From Henricia sp. BOLD:AAB3569 (taxonomy: Eukaryota > Echinodermata > Asteroidea > Spinulosida > Echinasteridae), in contig JBBELK010000110.1 in the NCBI GenBank assembly GCA_037783545.1, forward strand, positions 124,001 to 188,000: DNA of 64,000 nucleotides, given 5' to 3'. The position numbers were made by a program, and so were the translations under genes. The notes under the pieces are model-generated. The model saw only the letters and a program-made list of their open reading frames with translations, was not told the origin of the DNA and did no database searches. This document shows positions 1 through 12,403 of this stretch, in pieces; position 1 is the stretch's first letter, and every line of letters starts with the position of its first letter.

Positions 1-1463
1 CAGCCACGGTTTGCGTGAGAGCAGTCAGGAAGCCTCAACCCAGTTTTTTCTAAACTTTGAAATTTCTCTGCCATTTCCCGGCGAAAGTCTGTCAATTTTT
101 TATGACAAGTGCGCAATATAGAAAGTTTAGGGCATGCAAAATTTGAAGTTCGTCGGAACATTTTTCGACCTCCAAATTTGCCGACGTTTGGACCACACTT
201 TGACCAAATTGCCGAGCCAGACTGCGGTGCGTTAACGACAGTCCGAATGACTGAGCATGCGCACAACTCAGGAGTACCCCAAAGAGGTGTGTACAGACAG
301 CCACGGTTTGCGTGAGAGCAGTCAGGAAGCCTCAACCCAGTTTTTTCTAAACTTTGAAATTTCTCTGCCATTTCCCGGCGAAAGTCTGTCAATTTTTTAT
401 GACAAGTGCGCAATATAGAGAGTTTAGGGCATGCAAAATTTGAAGTTCGTCGGAACATTTTTCGACCTCCAAATTTGCCGACGTTTGGACCACACTTTGA
501 CCAAATTGCCGAGCCAAACTGCGGTGCGTTAACGACAGTCCGAATGACTGAGCATGCGCACAACTCAGGAGTACCCCAAAGAGGTGTGTACAGACAGCCA
601 CGGTTTGCGTGAGAGCAGTCAGGAAGCCTCAACCCAGTTTTTTCTAAACTTTGAAATTTATCTGCCATTTCCCGGCGAAAGTCTGTCAATTTGTTATGAC
701 AAGTGCGCAATATAGAGAGTTTAGGGCATGCAAAATTTGAAGTTCGTCGGAACATTTTTCGACCTCCAAATTTTCCGACGTTTGGACCACACTTTGACCA
801 AATTGCCGAGCCAAACTGCGGTGCGTTAACGACAGTCCGAATGACTGAGCATGCGCACAACTCAGGAGTACCCCAAAGAGGTGTGTACAGACAGCCACGG
901 TTTGCGTGAGAGCAGTCAGGAAGCCTCAACCCAGTTTTTTCTAAACTTTGAAATTTCTCTGCCATTTCCCGGCGAAAGTCTGTCAATTTTTTTATGACAA
1001 GTGCGCAATATAGAGAGTTTAGGGCATGCAAAATTTGAAGTTCGTCGGAACATTTTTCGACCTCCAAATTTGCCGACGTTTGGACCACACTTTGACTAAA
1101 TTGCCGAGCCAAACTGCGGTGCGTTAACGACAGTCCGAATGACTGAGCATGCGCACAACTCAGGAGTACCCCAAAGAGGTGTGTACAGACCGCCACGGTT
1201 TGCGTGAGAGCAGTCAGGAAGCCTCAACCCAGTTTTTTCTAAACTTTGAAATTTCTCTGCCATTTCCCGGCGAAAGTCTGTCAATTTTTTATGACAAGTG
1301 CGCAATATACAGAGTTTAGGGCATGCAAAATTTGAAGTTCGTTGGAACATTTTTTGGACCACACTTTGACCAAATTGCCGAGCCAAACTGCGGTGCGTTA
1401 ACGACAGTCCGAATGACTGAGCATGCGCACAACTCAGGAGTACCCCAAAGAGGTGTGTACAGA
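1..1463. repeat. Units 1-5 (F-S-L-T-D), left edge of the window
   Basis: The window opens inside the array on an F-type unit, followed by a consensus-like unit. Next come an L unit carrying TTGTTATG and AATTTTCCGACG, a unit with a T7 run at about 985-991, and a short unit. The short unit (1190-1463, 274 bp) carries the 24-bp deletion plus one extra T, has GTTGG in place of GTCGG, and begins with CCGCCACGG in place of CAGCCACGG. It is the most diverged short unit in the window. Confidence 0.85.
1190..1463. repeat. Short unit D1 (24-bp deletion, plus one T)
   Basis: Unit 5 lacks the 24 bases normally at unit positions 166-189, between the T5 run and GGACCAC. It has one extra T at the junction, GTTGG in place of GTCGG, and ATACAGAG. 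The following unit is type H. Confidence 0.9.
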
Positions 1464-3540
1464 CAGCCACGGTTTGCGTGAGAGCAGTCAGGAAGCCTCA
1501 CCCAGTTTTTTCTAAACTTTGAAATTTCTCTGCCATTTCCCGGCGAAAGTCTGTCAATTTTTTATGACAAGTGCGCAATATAGAGAGTTTAGGCCATGCA
1601 AAATTTGAAGTTCGTCGGAACATTTTTCGACCTCCAAATTTGCCGACGTTTGGACCACACTTTGACCAAATTGCCGAGCCAAACTGCGGTGCGTTAACGA
1701 CAGTCCGAATGACTGAGCATGCGCACAACTCAGGAGTACCCCAAAGGGGTGTGTACAGACAGCCACGGTTTGCGTGAGAGCAGTCAGGAAGCCTCAACCC
1801 AGTTTTTTCTAAACTTTGAAATTTCTCTGCCATTTCCCGGCGAAAGTCTGTCAATTTGTTATGACAAGTGCGCAATATAGAAAGTTTAGGGCATGCAAAA
1901 TTTGAAGTTCGTCGGAACATTTTTCGACCTCCAAATTTGCCGACGTTTGGACCACACTTTGACCAAATTGCCGAGCCAGACTGCGGTGCGTTAACGACAG
2001 TCCGAATGACTGAGCATGCGCACAACTCAGGAGTACCCCCAAAGAGGTGTGTACAGACAGCCACGGTTTGCGTGAGAGCAGTCAGGAAGCCTCAACCAGT
2101 TTTTTCTAAACTTTGAAATTTCTCTGCCATTTCCCGGCGAAAGTCTGTCAATTTTTTATGACAAGTGCGCAATATAGAGAGTTTAGGGCATGCAAAATTT
2201 GAAGTTCGTCGGAACATTTTTCGACCTTCAAATTTGCCGACGTTTGGACCACACTTTGACCAAATTGCCGAGCCAAACTGCGGTGCGTTAACGACAGTCC
2301 GAATGACTGAGCATGCGCACAACTCAGGAGTACCCCAAAGAGGTTTGTACAGACAGCCACGGTTTGCGTGAGAGCAGTCAGGAAGCCTCAACCCAGTTTT
2401 TTCTAAACTTTGAAATTTATCTGCCATTTCCCGGCGAAAGTCTGTCAATTTTTTATGACAAGTGCGCAATATAGAGAGTTTAGGGCATGCAAAATTTGAA
2501 GTTCGTCGGAACATTTTTCGACCTCCAAATTTGCCGACGTTTGGACCACACTTTGACCAAATTGCCGAGCCAAACTGCGGTGCGTTAACGACAGTCCGAA
2601 TGACTGAGCATGCGCACAACTCAGGAGTACCCCAAAGAGGTGTGTACAGACAGCCACGGTTTGCGTGAGAGCAGTCAGGAAGCCTCAACCCAGTTTTTTC
2701 TAAACTTTGAAATTTCTCTGCCATTTCCCGGCGAAAGTCTGTCAATTTTTTATGACAAGTGCGCAATATAGAGAGTTTAGGGCATGCACAATTTGAAGTT
2801 CGTCGGAACATTTTTCGACCTCCAAATTTGCCGACGTTTGGACCACACTTTGACCAAATTGCCGAGCCAAACTGCGGTGCGTTAACGACAGTCCGAATGA
2901 CTGAGCATGCGCACAACTCAGGAGTACCCCAAAGAGGTGTGTACAGACAGCCACGGTTTGCGTGAGAGCAGTCAGGAAGCCTCAACCCAGTTTTTTCTAA
3001 ACTTTGAAATTTCTCTGCCATTTCCCGGCGAAAGTCAGTCAATTTTTTATGACAAGTGCGCAATATAGAGAGTTTAGGGCATGCAAAATTTGAAGTTCGT
3101 CGGAACATTTTTCGACCTCCAAATTTGCCGACGTTTGGACCACACTTTGACCAAATTGCCGAGCCAAACTGCGGTGCGTTAACGACAGTCCGAATGACTG
3201 AGCATGCGCACAACTCAGGAGTACCCCAAAGAGGTGTGTACAGACAGCCACGGTTTGCGTGAGAGCAGTCAGGAAGCCTCAACCCAGTTTTTTCTAAACT
3301 TTGAAATTTCTCTGCCATTTCCCGGCGAAAGTCTGTCAACTTTTTATGACAAGTGCGCAATATAGAGAGTTTAGGGCATGCAAATTTGAAGTTCGTCGGA
3401 ACATTTTTCGACCTCCAAATTTGCCGACGTTTGGACCACACTTTGACCAAATTGCCGAGCCAAACTGCGGTGCGTTAACGACAGTCCGAATGACTGAGCA
3501 TGCGCACAACTCAGGAGTACCCCAAAGAGGTGTGTACAGA
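1464..3540. repeat. HOR copy A1 (units 6-12: H-F-C-S-E-K-S)
   Basis: A seven-unit block of 2,077 bp. It shares its H, F, C, S, E and K units in order with the next block at 3541. Its C unit has GACCTTCAAA, shared only with the C unit of the next block and with one unit near 62930. Private one-base indels occur near 1500 (CCTCACCC), 2040 (C5), 2095 (CCTCAACCAG) and 3383 (A3 in place of A4). The final unit lacks the 24-bp deletion present at the equivalent position of the next copy. Confidence 0.82.
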
Positions 3541-5595
3541 CAGCCACGGTTTGCGTGAGAGCAGTCAGGAAGCCTCAACCCAGTTTTTTCTAAACTTTGA
3601 AATTTCTCTGCCATTTCCCGGCGAAAGTCTGTCAATTTTTTATGACAAGTGCGCAATATAGAGAGTTTAGGCCATGCAAAATTTGAAGTTCGTCGGAACA
3701 TTTTTCGACCTCCAAATTTGCCGACGTTTGGACCACACTTTGACCAAATTGCCGAGCCAAACTGCGGTGCGTTAACGACAGTCCGAATGACTGAGCATGC
3801 GCACAACTCAGGAGTACCCCAAAGGGGTGTGTACAGACAGCCACGGTTTGCGTGAGAGCAGTCAGGAAGCCTCAACCCAGTTTTTTCTAAACTTTGAAAT
3901 TTCTCTGCCATTTCCCGGCGAAAGTCTGTCAATTTTTTATGACAAGTGCGCAATATAGAAAGTTTAGGGCATGCAAAATTTGAAGTTCGTCGGAACATTT
4001 TTCGACCTCCAAATTTGCCGACGTTTGGACCACACTTTGACCAAATTGCCGAGCCAGACTGCGGTGCGTTAACGACAGTCCGAATGACTGAGCATGCGCA
4101 CAACTCAGGAGTACCCCAAAGAGGTGTGTACAGACAGCCACGGTTTGCGTGAGAGCAGTCAGGAAGCCTCAACCCAGTTTTTTCTAAACTTTGAAATTTC
4201 TCTGCCATTTCCCGGCGAAAGTCTGTCAATTTTTTATGACAAGTGCGCAATATAGAGAGTTTAGGGCATGCAAAATTTGAAGTTCGTCGGAACATTTTTC
4301 GACCTTCAAATTTGCCGACGTTTGGACCACACTTTGACCAAATTGCCGAGCCAAACTGCGGTGCGTTAACGACAGTCCGAATGACTGAGCATGCGCACAA
4401 CTCAGGAGTACCCCAAAGAGGTTTGTACAGACAGCCACGGTTTGCGTGAGAGCAGTCAGGAAGCCTCAACCCAGTTTTTTCTAAACTTTGAAATTTATCT
4501 GCCATTTCCCGGCGAAAGTCTGTCAATTTTTTATGACAAGTGCGCAATATAGAGAGTTTAGGGCATGCAAAATTTGAAGTTCGTCGGAACATTTTTCGAC
4601 CTCCAAATTTGCCGACGTTTGGACCACACTTTGACCAAATTGCCGAGCCAAACTGCGGTGCGTTAACGACAGTCCGAATGACTGAGCATGCGCACAACTC
4701 AGGAGTACCCCAAAGAGGTGTGTACAGACAGCCACGGTTTGCGTGAGAGCAGTCAGGAAGCCTCAACCCAGTTTTTTCTAAACTTTGAAATTTCTCTGCC
4801 ATTTCCCGGCGAAAGTCTGTAAATTTTTTATGACAAGTGCGCAATATAGAGAGTTTAGGGCATGCACAATTTGAAGTTCGTCGGAACATTTTTCGACCTC
4901 CAAATTTGCCGACGTTTGGACCACACTTTGACCAAATTGCCGAGCCAAACTGCGGTGCGTTAACGACAGTCCGAATGACTGAGCATGCGCACAACTCAGG
5001 AGTACCCCAAAGAGGTGTGTACAGACAGCCACGGTTTGCGTGAGAGCAGTCAGGAAGCCTCAACCCAGTTTTTTCTAAACTTTGAAATTTCTCTGCCATT
5101 TCCCGGCGAAAGTCAGTCAATTTTTTATGACAAGTGCGCAATATAGAGAGTTTAGGGCATGCAAAATTTGAAGTTCGTCGGAACATTTTTCGACCTCCAA
5201 ATTTGCCGACGTTTGGACCACACTTTGACCAAATTGCCGAGCCAAACTGCGGTGCGTTAACGACAGTCCGAATGACTGAGCATGCGCACAACTCAGGAGT
5301 ACCCCAAAGAGGTGTGTACAGACAGCCACGGTTTGCGTGAGAGCAGTCAGGAAGCCTCAACCCAGTTTTTTCTAAACTTTGAAATTTCTCTGCCATTTCC
5401 CGGCGAAAGTCTGTCAATTTTTTATGACAAGTGCGCAATATAGAGAGTTTAGGGCATGCACAATTTGAAGTTCGTCGGAACATTTTTGGACCACACTTTG
5501 ACCAAATTGCCGAGCCAAACTGCGGTGCGTTAACGACAGTCCGAATGACTGAGCATGCGCACAACTCAGGAGTACCCCAAAGAGGTGTGTACAGA
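3541..5595. repeat. HOR copy A2 (units 13-19: H-F-C-S-E-K-D)
   Basis: Seven units in 2,055 bp, that is 7 x 297 minus the 24-bp deletion in the last unit (5323-5595). That last unit also carries the E marker CATGCACAATTTG, so here the short unit looks like an E-type unit with the deletion. Unit 17 has GTCTGTAAATT in place of GTCTGTCAATT. Confidence 0.85.
5323..5595. repeat. Short unit D2 (273 bp)
   Basis: The same 24-bp deletion junction (CATTTTTGGACCAC) as the other short units, in a unit carrying the E marker CATGCACAATTTG. An H unit follows. Confidence 0.93.
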
Positions 5596-8244
5596 CAGCC
5601 ACGGTTTGCGTGAGAGCAGTCAGGAAGCCTCAACCCAGTTTTTTCTAAACTTTGAAATTTCTCTGCCATTTCCCGGCGAAAGTCTGTCAATTTTTTATGA
5701 CAAGTGCGCAATATAGAGAGTTTAGGCCATGCAAAATTTGAAGTTCGTCGGAACATTTTTCGACCTCCAAATTTGCCGACGTTTGGACCACACTTTGACC
5801 AAATTGCCGAGCCAAACTGCGGTGCGTTAACGACAGTCCGAACGACTGAGCATGCGCACAACTCAGGAGTACCCCAAAGGGGTGTGTACAGACAGCCACG
5901 GTTTGCGTGAGAGCAGTCAGGAAGCCTCAACCCAGTTTTTTCTAAACTTTGAAATTTCTCTGCCATTTCCAGGCGAAAGTCTGTCAATTTTGTATGACAA
6001 GTGCGCAATATAGAAAGTTTAGGGCATGCAAAATTTGAAGTTCGTCGGAACATTTTTCGACCTCCAAATTTGCCGACGTTTGGACCACACTTTGACCAAA
6101 TTGCCGAGCCAGACTGCGGTGCGTTAACGACAGTCCGAATGACTGAGCATGCGCACAACTCAGGAGTACCCCAAAGAGGTGTGTACAGACAGCCACGGTT
6201 TGCGTGAGAGCAGTCAGGAAGCCTCAACCCAGTTTTTTCTAAACTTTGAAATTTCTCTGCCATTTCCCGGCGAAAGTCTGTCAATTTTTTATGACAAGTG
6301 CGCAATATAGAGAGTTTAGGGCATGCAAAATTTGAAGTTCGTCGGAACATTTTTCGACCTCCAAATTTGCCGACGTTTGGACCACACTTTGACCAAATTG
6401 CCGAGCCAAACTGCGGTGCGTTAACGACAGTCCGAATGACTGAGCATGCGCACAACTCAGGAGTACCCCAAAGAGGTTTGTACAGACAGCCACGGTTTGC
6501 GTGAGAGCAGTCAGGAAGCCTCAACCCAGTTTTTTCTAAACTTTGAAATTTCTCTGCCATTTCCCGGCGAAAGTCTGTCAATTTTTTATGACAAGTGCGC
6601 AATATAGAGAGTTTAGGGCATGCAAAATTTGAAGTTCGTCGGAACATTTTTCGACCTCCAAATTTGCCGACGTTTGGACCACACTTTGACCAAATTGCCG
6701 AGCCAAACTGCGGTGCGTTAACGACAGTCCGAATGACTGAGCATGCGCACAACTCATGAGTACCCCAAAGAGGTGTGTACAGACAGCCACGGTTTGCGTG
6801 AGAGCAGACAGGAAGCCTCAACCCAGTTTTTTCTAAACTTTGAAATTTCTCTGCCATTTCCCGGCGAAAGTCTGTCAATTTTGTATGACAAGTGCGCAAT
6901 ATAGAGAGTTTAGGGCATGCACAATTTGAAGTTCGTCGGAACATTTTTCGACCTCCAAATTTGCCGACGTTTGGACCACACTTTGACCAAATTGCCGAGC
7001 CAAACTGCGGTGCGTTAACGACAGTCCGAATGACTGAGCATGCGCACAACTCAGGAGTACCCCAAAGAGGTGTGTACAGACAGCCACGGTTTGCGTGAGA
7101 GCAGTCAGGAAGCCTCAACCCAGTTTTTTCTAAACTTTGAAATTTCTCTGCCATTTCCCGGCGAAAGTCAGTCATTTTTTTATGACAAGTGCGCAATATA
7201 GAGAGTTTAGGGCATGCAAAATTTGAAGTTCGTCGGAACATTTTTCGACCTCCAAATTTGCCGACGTTTGGACCACACTTTGACCAAATTGCCGAGCCAA
7301 ACTGCGGTGCGTTAACGACAGTCCGAATGACTGAGCATGCGCACAACTCAGGAGTACCCCTAAGAGGTGTGTACAGACAGCCACGGTTTGCGTGAGAGCA
7401 GTCAGGAAGCCTCAACCCAGTTGTTTCTCAACTTTGAAATTTCTCTGCCATTTCCCGGCGAAAGTCTGTCAATTTTGTATGACAAGTGCGCAATATAGAG
7501 AGTTTAGGGCATGCACAATTTGAAGTTCGTCGGAACATTTTTCGACCTCCAAATTTGCCGACGTTTGGACCACACTTTGACCAAATTGCCGAGCCAAACT
7601 GCGGTGCGTTAACGACAGTCCGAATGACTGAGCATGCGCACAACTCAGGAGTACCCCAAAGAGGTGTGTACAGACAGCCACGGTTTGCGTGAGAGCAGTC
7701 AGGAAGCCTCAACCCAGTTGTTTCTAAACTTTGAAATTTCTCTGCCATTTCCCGGCGAAAGTCTGTCAATTTTTTATGACAAGTGCGCAATATAGAGAGT
7801 TTAGGGCATGCAAAATTTGAAGTTCGTCGGAACATTTTTCGACCTCCAAATTTGCCGACGTTTGGACCACACTTTGACCAAATTGCCGAGCCAAACTGCG
7901 GTGCGTTAACGACAGTCCGAATGACTGAGCATGCGCACAACTCAGGAGTACCCCAAAGAGGTGTGTACAGACAGCCACGGTTTGCGTGAGAGCAGTCAGG
8001 AAGCCTCAACCCAGTTTTTTCTAAACTTTGAAATTTCTCTGCCATTTCCCGGCGAAAGTCTGTCAATTTTTTATGACAAGTGCGCAATATACAGAGTTTA
8101 GGGCATGCAAAATTTGAAGTTCGTCGGAACATTTTTGGACCACACTTTGACCAAATTGCCGAGCCAAACTGCGGTGCGTTAACGACAGTCCGAATGACTG
8201 AGCATGCGCACAACTCAGGAGTACCCCAAAGAGGTGTGTACAGA
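5596..8244. repeat. HOR copy A3 (units 20-28: H-F-C-S-E-K-E-G-D), expanded to nine units
   Basis: The block is 2,649 bp, equal to 9 x 297 minus 24. It follows the usual order but has a second E unit (7378-7674) between K and G. Both E units carry the extra marker TTTTGTATG, which suggests that one was copied from the other. It ends in a short D unit (7972-8244) with ATACAGAG, a marker shared with the short unit at 1190. Confidence 0.85.
7972..8244. repeat. Short unit D3 (273 bp)
   Basis: 24-bp deletion in a unit with ATACAGAG and no E marker, otherwise like the short unit at 1190. It lies between a G and an H unit. Confidence 0.93.
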
Positions 8245-9730
8245 CAGCCACGGTTTGCGTGAGAGCAGTCAGGAAGCCTCAACCCAGTTTTTTCTAAACT
8301 TTGAAATTTCTCTGCCATTTCCCGGCGAAAGTCTGTCAATTATTTATGACAAGTGCGCAATATAGAGAGTTTAGGCCATGCAAAATTTGAAGTTCGTCGG
8401 AACATTTTTCGACCTCCAAATTTGCCGACGTTTGGACCACACTTTGACCAAATTGCCGAGCCAAACTGCGGTGCGTTAACGACAGTCCGAATGACTGAGC
8501 ATGCGCACAACTCAGGAGTACCCCAAAGGGGTGTGTACAGACAGCCACGGTTTGCGTGAGAGCAGTCAGGAAGCCTCAACCCAGTTTTTTTCTAAACTTT
8601 GAAATTTCTCTGCCATTTCCCGGCGAAAGTCTGTCAATTTTTTATGACAAGTGCGCAATATAGAAAGTTTAGGGCATGCAAAATTTGAAGTTCGTCGGAA
8701 CATTTTTCGACCTCCAAATTTGCCGACGTTTGGACCACACTTTGACCAAATTGCCGAGCCAGACTGCGGTGCGTTAACGACAGTCCGAATGACTGAGCAT
8801 GCGCACAACTCAGGAGTACCCCAAAGAGGTGTGTACAGACAGCCACGGTTTGCGTGAGAGCAGTCAGGAAGCCTCAACCCAGTTTTTTCTAAACTTTGAA
8901 ATTTCTCTGCCATTTCCCGGCGAAAGTCTGTCAATTTTTTATGACAAGTGCGCAATATAGAGAGTTTAGGGCATGCAAAATTTGAAGTTCGTCGGAACAT
9001 TTTTCGACCTCCAAATTTGCCGACGTTTGGACCACACTTTGACCAAATTGCCGAGCCAAACTGCGGTGCGTTAACGACAGTCCGAATGACTGAGCATGCG
9101 CACAACTCAGGAGTACCCCAAAGAGGTTTGTACAGACAGCCACGGTTTGCGTGAGAGCAGTCAGGAAGCCTCAACCCAGTTTTTTCTAAACTTTGAAATT
9201 TATCTGCCATTTCCCGGCGAAAGTCTGTCAATTTTTTATGACAAGTGCGCAATATAGAGAGTTTAGGGCATGCAAAATTTGAAGTTCGTCGGAACATTTT
9301 TCGACCTCCAAATTTGCCGACGTTTGGACCACACTTTGACCAAATTGCCGAGCCAAACTGCGGTGCGTTAACGACAGTCCGAATGACTGAGCATGCGCAC
9401 AACTCAGGAGTACCCCAAAGAGGTGTGTACAGACAGCCACGGTTTGCGTGAGAGCAGTCAGGAAGCCTCAACCCAGTTTTTTCTAAACTTTGAAATTTCT
9501 CTGCCATTTCCCGGCGAAAGTCTGTCAATTTTTTATGACAAGTGCGCAATATAGAGAGTTTAGGGCATGCACAATTTGAAGTTCGTCGGAACATTTTTCG
9601 ACCTCCAAATTTGCCGACGTTTGGACCACACTTTGACCAAATTGCCGAGCCAAACTGCGGTGCGTTAACGACAGTCCGAATGACTGAGCATGCGCACAAC
9701 TCAGGAGTACCCCAAAGAGGTGTGTACAGA

Positions 9731-12106
9731 CAGCCACGGTTTGCGTGAGAGCAGTCAGGAAGCCTCAACCCAGTTTTTTCTAAACTTTGAAATTTCTCTG
9801 CCATTTCCCGGCGAAAGTCTGTCAATTTTTTATGACAAGTGCGCAATATAGAGAGTTTAGGGCATGCAAAATTTGAAGTTCGTCGGAACATTTTTCGACC
9901 TCCAAATTTGCCGACGTTTGGACCACACTTTGACCAAATTGCCGAGCCAAACTGCGGTGCGTTAACGACAGTCCGAATGACTGAGCATGCGCACAACTCA
10001 GGAGTACCCCAAAGAGGTTTGTACAGACAGCCACGGTTTGCGTGAGAGCAGTCAGGAAGCCTCAACCCAGTTTTTTCTAAACTTTGAAATTTATCTGCCA
10101 TTTCCCGGCGAAAGTCTGTCAATTTTTTATGACAAGTGCGCAATATAGAGAGTTTAGGGCATGCAAAATTTGAAGTTCGTCGGAACATTTTTCGACCTCC
10201 AAATTTGCCGACGTTTGGACCACACTTTGACCAAATTGCCGAGCCAAACTGCGGTGCGTTAACGACAGTCCGAATGACTGAGCATGCGCACAACTCAGGA
10301 GTACCCCAAAGAGGTGTGTACAGACAGCCACGGTTTGCGTGAGAGCAGTCAGGAAGCCTCAACCCAGTTTTTTCTAAACTTTGAAATTTCTCTGCCATTT
10401 CCCGGCGAAAGTCTGTCAATTTTTTATGACAAGTGCGCAATATAGAGAGTTTAGGGCATGCACAATTTGAAGTTCGTCGGAACATTTTTCGACCTCCAAA
10501 TTTGCCGACGTTTGGACCACACTTTGACCAAATTGCCGAGCCAAACTGCGGTGCGTTAACGACAGTCCGAATGACTGAGCATGCGCACAACTCAGGAGTA
10601 CCCCAAAGAGGTGTGTACAGACAGCCACGGTTTGCGTGAGAGCAGTCAGGAAGCCTCAACCCAGTTTTTTCTAAACTTTGAAATTTCTCTGCCATTTCCC
10701 GGCGAAAGTCAGTCAATTTTTTATGACAAGTGCGCAATATAGAGAGTTTAGGGCATGCAAAATTTGAAGTTCGTCGGAACATTTTTCGACCTCCAAATTT
10801 GCCGACGTTTGGACCACACTTTGACCAAATTGCCGAGCCAAACTGCGGTGCGTTAACGACAGTCCGAATGACTGAGCATGCGCACAACTCAGGAGTACCC
10901 CAAAGAGGTGTGTACAGACAGCCACGGTTTGCGTGAGAGCAGTCAGGAAGCCTCAACCCAGTTTTTTCTAAACTTTGAAATTTCTCTGCCATTTCCCGGC
11001 GAAAGTCTGTCAATTTTTTATGACAAGTGCGCAATATAGAGAGTTTAGGGCATGCAAAATTTGAAGTTCGTCGGAACATTTTTCGACCTCCAAATTTGCC
11101 GACGTTTGGACCACACTTTGACCAAATTGCCGAGCCAAACTGCGGTGCGTTAACGACAGTCCGAATGACTGAGCATGCGCACAACTCAGGAGTACCCCAA
11201 AGAGGTTTGTACAGACAGCCACGGTTTGCGTGAGAGCAGTCAGGAAGCCTCAACCCAGTTTTTTCTAAACTTTGAAATTTATCTGCCATTTCCCGGCGAA
11301 AGTCTGTCAATTTTTTATGACAAGTGCGCAATATAGAGAGTTTAGGGCATGCAAAATTTGAAGTTCGTCGGAACATTTTTCGACCTCCAAATTTGCCGAC
11401 GTTTGGACCACACTTTGACCAAATTGCCGAGCCAAACTGCGGTGCGTTAACGACAGTCCGAATGACTGAGCATGCGCACAACTCAGGAGTACCCCAAAGA
11501 GGTGTGTACAGACAGCCACGGTTTGCGTGAGAGCAGTCAGGAAGCCTCAACCCAGTTTTTTCTAAACTTTGAAATTTCTCTGCCATTTCCCGGCGAAAGT
11601 CTGTCAATTTTTTATGACAAGTGCGCAATATAGAGAGTTTAGGGCATGCACAATTTGAAGTTCGTCGGAACATTTTTCGACCTCCAAATTTGCCGACGTT
11701 TGGACCACACTTTGACCAAATTGCCGAGCCAAACTGCGGTGCGTTAACGACAGTCCGAATGACTGAGCATGCGCACAACTCAGGAGTACCCCAAAGAGGT
11801 GTGTACAGACAGCCACGGTTTGCGTGAGAGCAGTCAGGAAGCCTCAACCCAGTTTTTTCTAAACTTTGAAATTTCTCTGCCATTTCCCGGCGAAAGTCAG
11901 TCAATTTTTTATGACAAGTGCGCAATATAGAGAGTTTAGGGCATGCAAAATTTGAAGTTCGTCGGAACATTTTTCGACCTCCAAATTTGCCGACGTTTGG
12001 ACCACACTTTGACCAAATTGCCGAGCCAAACTGCGGTGCGTTAACGACAGTCCGAATGACTGAGCATGCGCACAACTCAGGAGTACCCCAAAGAGGTGTG
12101 TACAGA
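9731..12106. repeat. Two adjacent 1,188-bp four-unit repeats (C-S-E-K)x2
   Basis: 9731-10918 and 10919-12106 match unit for unit, including the S marker TTATCTG, the E marker CATGCACAATTTG and the K marker GAAAGTCAGTC. A three-unit C-S-E run (8840-9730, 891 bp) sits just upstream. Near-identity points to a very recent local duplication, or to an assembly-generated repeat. Confidence 0.85.
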
Positions 12107-12403
12107 CAGCCACGGTTTGCGTGAGAGCAGTCAGGAAGCCTCAACCCAGTTGTTTCTAAACTTTGAAATTTCTCTGCCATTTCCCGGCGAAAGTCTGTCA
12201 ATTTTTTATGACAAGTGCGCAATATAGAGAGTTTAGGGCATGCAAAATTTGAAGTTCGTCGGAACATTTTTCGACCTCCAAATTTGCCGACGTTTGGACC
12301 ACACTTTGACCAAATTGCCGAGCCAAACTGCGGTGCGTTAACGACAGTCCGAATGACTGAGCATGCGCACAACTCAGGAGCACCCCATAGAGGTGTGTAC
12401 AGA

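Noticed and set aside
148-164. Functional CENP-B box
   Set aside because: Only the first half matches; the CGGG half needed for binding is replaced by ATTTT-like sequence in every unit. The reverse-strand TTTCGCCGGGA has the two half-motifs at the wrong spacing.
92-304. Second antisense frame of 70 codons in every unit
   Set aside because: It also begins at GTG, is bounded by a stop (TGA, plus-strand TCA at unit position 92), lies in a different frame over the same DNA, and is a shadow of the satellite sequence.
109-315. Short sense-strand frame of 68 codons present in almost every unit
   Set aside because: It begins at GTG, overlaps the antisense frame, recurs only because the unit recurs, and carries no recognisable motif.
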